Assembly (NCBI GenBank): GCA_016721425.1
Contig: JADKID010000024.1
Location: forward strand, 1-64,000
Direction: 5' to 3'
DNA length: 64,000 nucleotides
Origin: Bryobacterales bacterium
GTDB lineage: Bacteria; Acidobacteriota; Terriglobia; Bryobacterales; Bryobacteraceae
Each line of letters starts with the position of its first letter. Position 1 is the stretch's first letter. Below the pieces are notes generated by a model. The model saw nothing but the letters and a program-made list of their open reading frames with translations. It was not told the origin of the DNA and ran no database searches. This document shows, in pieces, positions 16,331 through 24,622 of this stretch. The translations under genes and the position numbers were made by a program.

Positions 16331-16531
16331 CTATCGCACGGGCGCCACTGCGGCTATCTGCCATCCGGCGCGCATGGAGTTCATGCGGAACCGGCTTCGA
16401 ATCATTCTGTCTGCAAGCCGGATCAGCATTCCTGGCTCACGTGAAGTCTCCTCCATGGCCTCTCCACCTCTCGCCACCCAGTGCAGGTCCCGATCGTTAG
16501 GCCGCGTTACCGCGACAGGCTTGGTGCTCAT
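16331..16531 (-). CDS. Small hypothetical ORF between GT2 and methyltransferase genes
   Basis: 66 residues starting three bases after the GT2 stop and ending 12 bases before the methyltransferase start, so it fills the gap in the operon. The second half is basic with regular Arg/Met spacing (LIRLADRMIRSRFRMNSMRAG). No signal peptide or known domain is evident. It could be a genuine small protein or the remnant of a larger one; frame position in the operon is the main support. Confidence 0.4.
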   Translation of the reverse strand: MSTKPVAVTRPNDRDLHWVARGGEAMEETSREPGMLIRLADRMIRSRFRMNSMRAGWQIAAVAPVR

Positions 16532-16534
16532 TCG

Positions 16535-17872
16535 TCAGTCGACTCCGGTCTTTGTCATGGGGTCATCCAATCGCCGAGCTGTGCGGCCTGTCCACACTGC
16601 TACCGCATGCATCACCAGGGTGCTGCTAAATGTCAGGAATGCGCTGATGACGAGCAGGAGGCCCGTCACAGCTAAGTGGCTCGCGGCATCATTGTGCTCC
16701 GGTAGTCGCAACCCCAGATTCAGGTACTGTCGCGCCAGCGGTACGGCTGCGGCAATCCCCATCGCGGCGGCAGCGGCGCTGAGCGCCATCATCCGGTTGT
16801 AGCCGAATTGTCTAAGGCGCCTGGCTCTCAGTCCCTCCGAATAGCCGTACATAACCTGCACGATGCAGCCCAGGTAGGCGCTCTGGAGTCCGACCATGCT
16901 GAGCGTCAATCCAAGGAGCATCCAGTGCAGCATGAGCGTGACAGGTCCAATTCGAACCGGGCCCAAGCTGGCAGGCAGTAGAATCACAAGACCGGCGGCC
17001 AGCATCACCAATCCCGGTTTCAGCAGGAATAGGTCCGCGCCGTAGAGCAGCATTGCGCGGAGGTTGATCCAACCTGCGCGCCAAGGTTCCAGCCAGCCGC
17101 CGCGCTTCATGTGGCTCAACCTTCCATCCTTGTCTTTCAGGAACCGCACGGGCACTTCCGCGGTCCTCAACCGGAGGCAGACCGATTTCAGAACCATTTC
17201 CGATGCGTATTCCCAGGACTGCGATTCGAGATTGATGCGAACGAGCGCCCCCGTTGAGATTCCCCGCATGCCGCAGTGAATATCCGAGAAGTTGGTGGCA
17301 TACAGGATGTTCAGAATCTTCGTAGTGAGAGGTGTACCGAAATACTGATGAAGCGGGGACATTGAGCCGGGTTCAATCGAACCTTTGAACCGCGAACCCA
17401 TGATGAACTCGGCGCCTTTTCGAAATTGCTCCACGAAGCCCTGAAGGTGCCGGAAGTCGTAGGTGCAGTCGGCGTCGCCCATCAGTACGTATTTCCCGCG
17501 GATGAATGGAATCGCGTCGATATAGGCGCGTCCCAGGCCGCGCTTGGGGGTTCTCAGTACCCTGGCGCCCAGACTCAATGCAATCTCCGGCGTTTCATCG
17601 GTGGAGCTGTCGACGATGAGGATTTCGCCGCTCACACCGGCCGCCTCCATTCCGGCATGACACCACTGAATGAACTCGGCGATGGTGATCCGCTCGTTCA
17701 TCGCAGGAATGACGATGGAGAGTTCAGGATCCGGGACGTCGTTGGCAGGGATTTCCAGCCGGATCAACCCACCAGAGGGGCTGGCCTGGCCAATGCGAAT
17801 TGCATCCTGCAGAAGGCGAAGCTGAAGCTGCGCCGCGCCAACGTCCGTGATTTCAATTTCAGGCACACTCAT
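16535..17872 (-). CDS. Family 2 glycosyltransferase (polyprenyl-phosphate sugar synthase type)
   Basis: 445 residues. An N-terminal extension of about 50 residues precedes the GT-A domain: SIVIPAMNERITIAEFI, GEILIVDSSTDETPEIA, RGLGRAYIDAIPFIRGKYVLM and the metal-binding D133-A-D135 within MGDADCTYDF. IMGSRFKGSIEPGSM and HCGMRGIS are typical of dolichol/undecaprenyl-phosphate sugar transferases such as DPM1/GtrB-like enzymes. The C-terminal third holds about four transmembrane segments. It probably loads a sugar onto polyprenyl phosphate for use by the adjacent GT-C enzyme at 17869-19536, whose stop overlaps this ATG (ATGA). Confidence 0.88.
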   Translation of the reverse strand: MSVPEIEITDVGAAQLQLRLLQDAIRIGQASPSGGLIRLEIPANDVPDPELSIVIPAMNERITIAEFIQWCHAGMEAAGVSGEILIVDSSTDETPEIALSLGARVLRTPKRGLGRAYIDAIPFIRGKYVLMGDADCTYDFRHLQGFVEQFRKGAEFIMGSRFKGSIEPGSMSPLHQYFGTPLTTKILNILYATNFSDIHCGMRGISTGALVRINLESQSWEYASEMVLKSVCLRLRTAEVPVRFLKDKDGRLSHMKRGGWLEPWRAGWINLRAMLLYGADLFLLKPGLVMLAAGLVILLPASLGPVRIGPVTLMLHWMLLGLTLSMVGLQSAYLGCIVQVMYGYSEGLRARRLRQFGYNRMMALSAAAAAMGIAAAVPLARQYLNLGLRLPEHNDAASHLAVTGLLLVISAFLTFSSTLVMHAVAVWTGRTARRLDDPMTKTGVD

Positions 17873-19536
17873 GGATCGGACACCCCAGGCAATACCTTTA
17901 GCAATGACGATTCCAGCCCCGGCGGGACGGAAGTGATCTCATAGATGTTGTACCTGGGAGCGATGCTGCTGACGAGCCGAATTCGTCCAGAGGCCTTCAG
18001 CGCCTCCAGCAGCGGATAGAAGTCGGGCTCCACGCCGTCGTCGTTCGCAATCTCTGCAAGATAGCGCGGGCGGAATTTGTGAACGATCTCCTCGAACTCG
18101 TCTATCTTATCCGCCAAGGGTCTTCGAATCCCGTAGAACAGGTCCAATCCAGAGGCCGCGTCGGGACGGATTGAGGCCCTGCCGGTGTATAGGGTGAGGG
18201 CAGGATCATAGTTTGCCAGGATCACGGCGTCCGGGGGAGTGTTTTGCCGGATCCAGGAGTAAACCTCAGTGACACGATCCCATGAGACCCGATCTGTCCG
18301 TTCGCCCTCCATCGCCAGCCAGATGGGAGCGCGAAAGTCCGCTAGACCCTGTTTCCAGCTATTCTGCGCGAACAGGAGGAGACTGGCCACCGGCAGGACG
18401 ACAAGTAGCGGCAAGACCGGCCAAGGCAGCCTTCGCGGGAGCCCCAGGTAGCTCACGACAAGGAGAATCGGCAGTACGGGCAGGAGGAGCCGGGTTGGCG
18501 TCCATGCATAGGCGACGAGCATCGTCACAGTCAGCGCGGCGAATAGAACGGCCGGACGGAGGGCCGGCGGGGCACGTCGGACGCCCCGCCCAACGACGTA
18601 CCAAAATCCCACGGAGGGAACCAGTACCAGGAGGAAGCCGTAACCGGTGGAGACTGGAAACTGAAAGATTGCTCTGGAGGGATAGAGCAGGATCGAGAGC
18701 GCGTTGCGAAGCACTACCGTGAGAACGGAACTGATTGGGAGCATACCGCTCAGGCTGTTCAGATCGCGGTAGTTCTGAGCTGTGTAGTAACGTTCGATCA
18801 TGGTGGATGCGGGTGACGGCTGAGCTTGCCAAGCGATCCATGCAGCAACGAAGACTCCACCGACGGCGGCAAATAGTGCGGCCTGCCGGAACCGTTTTCC
18901 GATCAGCAGGGCGCCGCAACCCGCAAGCAGGAGACAGATGCCGGCCGTTCGAGTTTGGTACGCGGCTCCGGCCAGCAGGGCCGCGACCGTGGCGGAACGC
19001 GTTGCGTCCGGCCGCTCGCAGGCGTCTGCGAGAAACCCGAGAGACGCCATCGCCAGTGCCCCGAAAAGGGCCTCGCTCATGATGGAGGTAGCCGTGAGGA
19101 TGCAATAGTGGTTCGTCAACGTGAAGAGAAGAATCCACAGGGAAGTAGTGAGGTCGAGCCTCGCCCTGCTCCGTAAGTACCAGACGATTGCCAGGGACCA
19201 GGCCAAAAACGACAGGAGCGGGATAGACTTCAGAAGCCACTCGTTTTGCGGAAAGCTCGGATCCACTTGCCAAGCCAATGACAGTAGGCTGGGGAGGAGC
19301 GGCGGGTACTTGGTCTGGGGCAGTTTCGCCGGGTGGCCAGCGATTCGATAGCCGTTTCCTTCTGCCAGCGACTTCGCCGTGGCGACATAGATGCCATCGT
19401 CGTGGAACATCCCGATCTTTGACGCGACGAGAGACACGCCATAAATGGGGATGAGAAGCAACAACAGGATAACGGGCACAGTGGCGCCCCAACGCGGAGT
19501 TGGCACGGGTGGCGGATCCGTGGCGGAGAGGTTCAC
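17869..19536 (-). CDS. GT39/PMT-like GT-C membrane glycosyltransferase
   Basis: 555 residues, GTG start at 19536. About eleven transmembrane helices are visible. The first external loop contains MFHDDGIYVATAKSLAEGNG with the acidic pair used by GT-C enzymes, then KLPQTKYPPLLPSLL with the KYPP motif. A soluble C-terminal segment (about 425-555) follows. Such enzymes transfer sugars from polyprenyl-phosphate donors to lipids or proteins on the outer face of the inner membrane. The four-base overlap with the GT2 gene supports a donor-synthase plus transferase pair. The acceptor is not deducible. Confidence 0.83.
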   Translation of the reverse strand: MNLSATDPPPVPTPRWGATVPVILLLLLIPIYGVSLVASKIGMFHDDGIYVATAKSLAEGNGYRIAGHPAKLPQTKYPPLLPSLLSLAWQVDPSFPQNEWLLKSIPLLSFLAWSLAIVWYLRSRARLDLTTSLWILLFTLTNHYCILTATSIMSEALFGALAMASLGFLADACERPDATRSATVAALLAGAAYQTRTAGICLLLAGCGALLIGKRFRQAALFAAVGGVFVAAWIAWQAQPSPASTMIERYYTAQNYRDLNSLSGMLPISSVLTVVLRNALSILLYPSRAIFQFPVSTGYGFLLVLVPSVGFWYVVGRGVRRAPPALRPAVLFAALTVTMLVAYAWTPTRLLLPVLPILLVVSYLGLPRRLPWPVLPLLVVLPVASLLLFAQNSWKQGLADFRAPIWLAMEGERTDRVSWDRVTEVYSWIRQNTPPDAVILANYDPALTLYTGRASIRPDAASGLDLFYGIRRPLADKIDEFEEIVHKFRPRYLAEIANDDGVEPDFYPLLEALKASGRIRLVSSIAPRYNIYEITSVPPGLESSLLKVLPGVSDP

Positions 19537-19556
19537 CTAAGAATCATTCGGCTGAA

Positions 19557-19880
19557 TCAAATCGGTTGTTTAGGGAAGCGCCCTAGAATCGGCGAAATGC
19601 ACCATCGTCCCGGTCCTACGGGGAGCGCGAGGTCTTCGTTGTCCACCCGGTACGAGCTCGGCGTAGGATTCGTGCTTCCCGGGAAACTCCTCGCGAAGCC
19701 GCTGTCGGTGCCGACCGAGGTGCAATATGTATCGGAACGAATGGTCCTGGGCAGACCTGATAGTCGGTGAGTCCGTTGGCCGGGCGCGAACGAATGTATC
19801 GTGCCGTTCCCCGCCGGGGCGAACGCGGAACGCCAACCCAGAAAGCCAAGGGCGGCCGCTCCGGCCAGCAGTGTGGTCAA
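19557..19880 (-). CDS. Small orphan ORF downstream of rsmD
   Basis: A 107-codon frame starting with TTG one base after the rsmD stop. It has a hydrophobic N-terminus (TTLLAGAAALGFLGWRSAFA) followed by a polar part rich in Pro, Gly, Ser and Arg. All three minus-strand frames are partly open here, so coding is unproven. It may be a small exported or membrane protein, or the decayed remnant of one. The 345 bases between the GT-C gene and rsmD contain nothing else recognisable. Confidence 0.33.
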   Translation of the reverse strand: MTTLLAGAAALGFLGWRSAFAPAGNGTIHSFAPGQRTHRLSGLPRTIRSDTYCTSVGTDSGFARSFPGSTNPTPSSYRVDNEDLALPVGPGRWCISPILGRFPKQPI

Positions 19881-19881
19881 G

Positions 19882-20415
19882 TCACCGCGGTTCGTAGAAG
19901 CTCACTGAGTTGTCGCCCTGGCTGAGTATCCGCACCCGCTTCAGTTTGCCGTACTCTTCCTGGAGGTGGTGTGTGAACTTTGACGCGTGCTGTACGATCA
20001 CCAACGGCGCGCCGGATTCACCCAGGGCGCGCAGGCAGAGTTCGTATTCAATCTCGCGGGGATAGGGCGGATCCAAAAAGACGATGTCGGCGCGAAGCTT
20101 CGAGATCGAAGACGCGGCGTTGCCCGGATGCACGTCGCAGCGTGACGCGATCCCCAGCGTGGCGATGTTCTCGCTCAGCGCGCGCAACGCCGGGCGGCTC
20201 TTTTCCAGAAACACCGCGCGGCTCGCCCCACGGCTCAGCGCCTCAATGCCCACACTGCCGCAACCCGCATAGGCATCCAGAAACACGCAGCCCTCAATGG
20301 TGGGCGCCAACACATTGAAAAGCGCCTCGCGCAGACGGTCCGGCGTGGGCCGCACATCGCTGCCTGGCGGCGTCTTCAGCCGCCGGCTTCGAAACTCACC
20401 AGCTATCACTCGCAT
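19882..20415 (-). CDS. rsmD: 16S rRNA (guanine966-N2)-methyltransferase
   Basis: 177 residues, the usual size for RsmD. The N-terminal MRVIAGEFRSRRLKTPPG and RPTPDRLREALFNVL are nearly diagnostic. Motif I is FLDAYAGCGSVGIEALSRGA and the catalytic N6/N2 methylase motif IV is DPPY in VFLDPPYPREIEYE. The enzyme methylates G966 of 16S rRNA in the assembled 30S subunit. It follows recG by about 30 bases on the same strand, so the two are likely co-transcribed. Confidence 0.95.
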   Translation of the reverse strand: MRVIAGEFRSRRLKTPPGSDVRPTPDRLREALFNVLAPTIEGCVFLDAYAGCGSVGIEALSRGASRAVFLEKSRPALRALSENIATLGIASRCDVHPGNAASSISKLRADIVFLDPPYPREIEYELCLRALGESGAPLVIVQHASKFTHHLQEEYGKLKRVRILSQGDNSVSFYEPR

Positions 20416-20445
20416 GGAACTAACAGGGTTCTCCTCATTCCGATT

Positions 20446-22542
20446 TCAACCGATCAGAGCCAGGCCGTAACGGCGCTGCCAGTGCTCTCGTACATACTCA
20501 ATCGCGCGCTGCAGGTCGCCCGCCGTGGGCGGGTGCTCCACAAACGAGACCGCCTCGGTGCGGGCCTCCTCCAGTATCTCTTTGTCGCGCAGTAGATTGC
20601 CGATGCGAAACACGGGCAGGCCCGATTGCTTGGTGCCCAGGAACTCGCCGGGCCCGCGCAGGCGCAGATCCATCTCGGCAATGTAGAAGCCATCGGTGGA
20701 ATCCACCAGCGTCCGGATCCGCTCCTTGCCCATCTCGCTCAGCTTGTCCGTGACCAGCACGCAATAGCTCTGCGCAGCGCCGCGGCCCACACGGCCACGC
20801 AATTGGTGGATCTGCGCCAGGCCAAAGCGCTCCGCGTTCTCGATCACCATCACCGAGGCGTTTGGCACGTCCACGCCCACCTCGATCACGGTTGTGGAGA
20901 CCAGCACGTGGATTTCGCCCCGCTGGAAGGCGCTCATCACGCGCTCCTTCTCTTCCTGCGGCAGTTTGCCGTGCAGCAGGCCGACGGAAAGCGTGGGGAA
21001 GACGTCGCGCGCCAGTTCCGCGTGCGCCGCGCTGGCCGCCTTCACGGCGAGCGTCTCGCTCTCCTCAATCGCCGGATAGACGATGTAGGCTTGGTGCCCG
21101 GCGCGGACCTCGCGCAGGATCGCGCTGTAAACCTGCTCGAGCTCGAGCGCGGTCTTGTGCAGCGTCTGGATCGGCTTGCGGCCCGGCGGAAGTTCGTCGA
21201 TCACGCTGACGTCCAGATCTCCGTATATGGTGAGTGCCAGCGTGCGTGGAATCGGAGTCGCCGTCATCACCAGCACATCCGGCGTAACACCCTTTTGCTG
21301 CAACTTCTTACGCTGCATGACTCCAAACCGGTGCTGCTCGTCGATAATGGCCAGCCCCAACCTCTGGAACTCGACATTCTCTTCCAATAGAGCGTGCGTG
21401 CCCACCGCGATCTGGGCAAATCCACTTTGAAAGGCGCTCTTGGCGAACTCCTTCTCCTTCTTCTTCATCGAGCCCACCAGGGGCAATACCTGGTAGCCGA
21501 TGGGCTCGAAGATCTTCTTGAGGTTGAGATAGTGCTGCGTAGCCAGGATCTCGGTAGGGGCCAGCAGGGCCGCCTGGTAGCCGTTCTCCACGGCGATAAT
21601 GGCCGCCTGCGCCGCCACAATCGTCTTGCCGCTGCCGACATCGCCTTGCAGAAGCCTCGACATAGGAGCGCCCGCCGCCATGTCGCGCGCAATCTCGCCC
21701 AGCACTCGCTTCTGGGCGCCCGTCGGCTTGAACGGCAACATCCTCTTGATCTGCTCGCGCACCTGGTCGTTCAGCGCAAATGCAATGCCGGTCTCCGCCC
21801 GCGCCTGGCCCCGCTTGAATGCCATGCCGGTTTCGAGCCAGAAGAACTCCTCAAAGATCATGCGAACCTGCGCCGGGCTGCGGAAACCGTTCAGCAGGCG
21901 CACTTCGGTCTCCGCCGGCGGAAAGTGGGTATCCCGAATAGCCTTGGCCAGCGTCGGCAGCTTGAGCCGTTGCCGGATTGTCTCCGGCAACGCGTCCTCC
22001 AGTTCCGGCAGATTGTCGGTCAGACGCTTGAGGATGTTGCGCAGCACGCGGGTGGTGACCTTGCCGGCGGCTTCGTAGATGGGTACGATGCGGCCGGTGT
22101 GGAGGCCCGCCTCGTCCTCGTCGTCCTCGCGGAGCACCTCAAACTCCGGGTGCAGCATGGCGAGTTCGCCCTTATAGGTGTCAAACTCCACCTTGCCGAA
22201 AAAGGCCACCCGGGTGCCCGCGGTCAGCACGTTGGCCAGGTATTGCGCGTGGAACCACTTGGCCGTGAGCCGGACGCTCGAGGCATCCTTTACTACAGCT
22301 TCCACCAGCCCAAGGTCCTTCCGCTGAAACCGCGGAGAGTGCAGGCTCTCCACCTCGGCCAGCACGGTGGCCATCTCGCCAGGGGCCAGTTCCGAGATCG
22401 GCTTCACGTTGGAGCGGTCCTCATACCGGAAAGGAGCGTAGTGCAGCAGGTCTCCGGCCGTAGAGAGACCTTTGGCCTCCAGATCGCCAGCGCGGCGCGG
22501 GCCGACCCCCTTTACATACATAACCGGCGTTGTGAGGTCCAT
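20446..22542 (-). CDS. recG: ATP-dependent DNA helicase RecG
   Basis: 698 residues from the ATG at 22542 (a TTG three codons earlier is the alternative). It has the N-terminal wedge/OB region beginning VMYVKGVGPRRAGDLEAKG, then the two helicase lobes: Walker A GDVGSGKTIVAAQAA, Walker B-type LAIIDEQHRFGVMQRKKL, motif III MTATPIPRTLALTIYGDLD, and motifs V/VI TVIEVGVDVPNASVMVIENA and QLRGRVGRG. RecG reverses stalled replication forks and branch-migrates Holliday junctions. All motifs are intact and length is normal. Confidence 0.96.
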   Translation of the reverse strand: MDLTTPVMYVKGVGPRRAGDLEAKGLSTAGDLLHYAPFRYEDRSNVKPISELAPGEMATVLAEVESLHSPRFQRKDLGLVEAVVKDASSVRLTAKWFHAQYLANVLTAGTRVAFFGKVEFDTYKGELAMLHPEFEVLREDDEDEAGLHTGRIVPIYEAAGKVTTRVLRNILKRLTDNLPELEDALPETIRQRLKLPTLAKAIRDTHFPPAETEVRLLNGFRSPAQVRMIFEEFFWLETGMAFKRGQARAETGIAFALNDQVREQIKRMLPFKPTGAQKRVLGEIARDMAAGAPMSRLLQGDVGSGKTIVAAQAAIIAVENGYQAALLAPTEILATQHYLNLKKIFEPIGYQVLPLVGSMKKKEKEFAKSAFQSGFAQIAVGTHALLEENVEFQRLGLAIIDEQHRFGVMQRKKLQQKGVTPDVLVMTATPIPRTLALTIYGDLDVSVIDELPPGRKPIQTLHKTALELEQVYSAILREVRAGHQAYIVYPAIEESETLAVKAASAAHAELARDVFPTLSVGLLHGKLPQEEKERVMSAFQRGEIHVLVSTTVIEVGVDVPNASVMVIENAERFGLAQIHQLRGRVGRGAAQSYCVLVTDKLSEMGKERIRTLVDSTDGFYIAEMDLRLRGPGEFLGTKQSGLPVFRIGNLLRDKEILEEARTEAVSFVEHPPTAGDLQRAIEYVREHWQRRYGLALIG

Positions 22543-22551
22543 GAGCGGCAA

Positions 22552-22771
22552 GAGATGAGTGTCCTTCCAGTGTAGCGGGTGGCCGGGTGGAGGGCTGACT
22601 CACAGGCAAAGCCTTTGTTGTGACAGAATTGGAGTCTCACCGCGAGCTGCTGCTATCTTTCCGGGAGGGTGGCATAACCTTTTGGCCGAGGGGTTCGTCA
22701 TTACTCATTGGGAAGGCCGTACCCGATCCCGGTTCACTCCGACAGATCTATAGATTCAGAGCAAATCACCT
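22552..22771. promoter_or_regulatory. Divergent intergenic region, recG / export operon
   Basis: 220 bases separate divergently transcribed recG and the adaptor operon, so promoters for both must lie here. I see no convincing -35/-10 pair; a TATAGA at 22750-22755 is a possible -10 for the adaptor operon but has no good -35. No operator palindrome was found. Confidence 0.4.
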
Positions 22772-24622
22772 ATGCAGCCGCAGAAGAATCCATCCTCGCT
22801 TCCCGGACCGCAAGGTACGCCCTCCGGGCTGCCTTCGACGCCGGAACCCAAACGGCCCCGCTCCAAAGCTGGCCTGCTTCTACTGGCAGTCGTGGCTCTT
22901 GCCGGAGTCGGCTGGTTCGCCTGGCGGCAGATGTCGCCGAGCCAACAGATCGGCGGCAGTGGCGGTCCGCAATTTGTCCGGACGGCGGTAGTGGCGGCTG
23001 GGACAGTCCAGCGGACCATCCGCTTGACCGGCGCGACTACGGCTGAGAAATTCGCCTCGCTAACGGCGCCTCAATTACGCGGCGGGCGCGGCGGCGGCGG
23101 CGGCGGAGTACAGGTCTCGGGTGGTGGCGGCGGCGGTATGACGGTGGTTGTGATGTCAGGCGGCGGCGGTGGTGGTGGCGGTGGTAACCAAGGTGGCGGG
23201 AATCAAGGTGGGGGCGGATCTTCAGCGGCCAGCGGTTCTTCGGTGTCGTCCTCGTCCGGTTCGTCCGGCATGAGCGCTGGTGGTGGCGCGTCCGGTGGTG
23301 GAAGCACCTCAACTTTCCGCGGCGCAACTAATCGTTTTGGCGGCGGTACCTCAACCAGTTCGACCGCGAAGTCCTCTACTTCCAGCGCGTCCAGTTCATC
23401 CTCTTCCTCAGCCTCCTCGGGTGGCTCTTCGGGTGGCGGAGGCGGCGGTGGTGGCGGTGGCGGTGAAGGCCGAATGAGCGGGGGCATGAACGATTTCATG
23501 CAGGTGTTGCAGTCTGTAGCCAAGGTCGGCGGGCAGGTCAAGAAGGGCGATCAGGTCGCCGGTTTCGACACCCAATACCAATTGCTCCGGTTGGACGACT
23601 ATCGCGCCACGGTCGAGCAGGATGAGCGCACTCTGCGGTCACAGGACGCGACACTGGATGTACAGCGCAAGTCCTACCAGCAGTCGCTGGATCAGGCCAA
23701 GGGCGCCGTGGAGAAGGCAAAGCTTGATATTAAGACCACGCCGGTGCGGTCCCAGATCGACGCCGAGACCCTGAAGCTCGCGCTGGAAGAGGCGCAGGCG
23801 CAACTCAAGCAGATCCAAACCCAGATTCCTTTCCAGAACACGAGCCTGGATAGTCAGCGCCGGATCTCGGAATTGCAGGCCGAGCAGTCCAAGCAGGAAT
23901 TGAAGCGGGCCGAGAAGAATGTGGAGAAGATGACGGTGACGGCGCCGATGGACGGCATGCTGGTCATGGAAAGCATGATGCGCGGCAGCGAATTCTCCAC
24001 CATCCAGCAAGGTGATCAGCTGTTCCCTGGGCAGATGTTCGCCCGCATCGTGGATCCGCGTTCGATGCTGGTTGCCGCTATCGTCAACCAGGCGGATGTG
24101 GAATTTGTTCGTGTGAACGCGAAGGCCAACCTCTCCTTTGACGCCTATCCGGGGCTGGTGTTGCCGGCGCATGTGGTTTCCATCGCCGCAATTCCGAAGG
24201 CTGGCGGCCAGAGGGGCGCCTTCGTCAAGGAGATCTCGGTCTACCTCAAGATCGATCAGATGGATGCGCGGGTCATTCCGGATTTGAGCGTTAGCGTGGA
24301 CGTCTTCGTGGGAGCCGGGGTCAGTCAACTGGTGGCGCCGCTGGAATCGGTTTTCCAGGACGGCCAGAACGCCAAACCCTATGTCTTCGTGAAGGCTGGC
24401 GAGCGTTTTGAGAAGCGTGAGGTCGAGATCGCGTTGCGCAATAACGTCGCAGCCGCGGTGGCCTCAGGCTTGAAGGCCGGGGAAGTGATCGCACTGGAGC
24501 GGCCCGTGATGCCGGGAGATGTTGCGCCGGACCAGACGGCGCAGTCCATGTCGCAGAAGAGCCTGGATGCCGTTGCCTGGCGCAGACAGCAAATTACCGT
24601 CGGAGAGTTCCATGTCGTCTAA
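22772..24622 (+). CDS. HlyD/RND-type periplasmic adaptor with long Gly/Ser-rich insert
   Basis: 616 residues: cytoplasmic Pro-rich start, one membrane anchor (AGLLLLAVVALAGVGWFAW, about 33-51), then adaptor domains. The first lipoyl strand segment ends at about residue 103 (KFASLTAPQLRG). Residues 104-236 are almost only Gly and Ser with some Thr/Ala/Asn. The second lipoyl half resumes with VAKVGGQVKKGDQVAGFDTQ at 250-269. A coiled-coil hairpin (about 275-400), KMTVTAPMDGMLVMESMMRG, and beta-barrel/membrane-proximal domains follow. Adaptors bridge an inner-membrane transporter and a TolC-type channel. It is first of five genes in an export operon and its end overlaps the next adaptor's start by 11 bases. 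The insert makes it about 130 residues longer than its neighbour core. Confidence 0.88.
   Translation: MQPQKNPSSLPGPQGTPSGLPSTPEPKRPRSKAGLLLLAVVALAGVGWFAWRQMSPSQQIGGSGGPQFVRTAVVAAGTVQRTIRLTGATTAEKFASLTAPQLRGGRGGGGGGVQVSGGGGGGMTVVVMSGGGGGGGGGNQGGGNQGGGGSSAASGSSVSSSSGSSGMSAGGGASGGGSTSTFRGATNRFGGGTSTSSTAKSSTSSASSSSSSSASSGGSSGGGGGGGGGGGEGRMSGGMNDFMQVLQSVAKVGGQVKKGDQVAGFDTQYQLLRLDDYRATVEQDERTLRSQDATLDVQRKSYQQSLDQAKGAVEKAKLDIKTTPVRSQIDAETLKLALEEAQAQLKQIQTQIPFQNTSLDSQRRISELQAEQSKQELKRAEKNVEKMTVTAPMDGMLVMESMMRGSEFSTIQQGDQLFPGQMFARIVDPRSMLVAAIVNQADVEFVRVNAKANLSFDAYPGLVLPAHVVSIAAIPKAGGQRGAFVKEISVYLKIDQMDARVIPDLSVSVDVFVGAGVSQLVAPLESVFQDGQNAKPYVFVKAGERFEKREVEIALRNNVAAAVASGLKAGEVIALERPVMPGDVAPDQTAQSMSQKSLDAVAWRRQQITVGEFHVV
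23081..23479 (+). repeat. Gly/Ser low-complexity coding tract
   Basis: Irregular GGN/TCN/AGC triplet repeats encode the Gly/Ser-rich stretch that interrupts the lipoyl domain of the first adaptor. The frame stays open across nearly 400 bases. Such tracts change length easily by slippage. Confidence 0.85.

Noticed and set aside
23081..23479. Repetitive block considered as CRISPR or non-coding repeat
   Set aside because: No regular repeat/spacer pattern; it is an in-frame Gly/Ser-rich coding tract.
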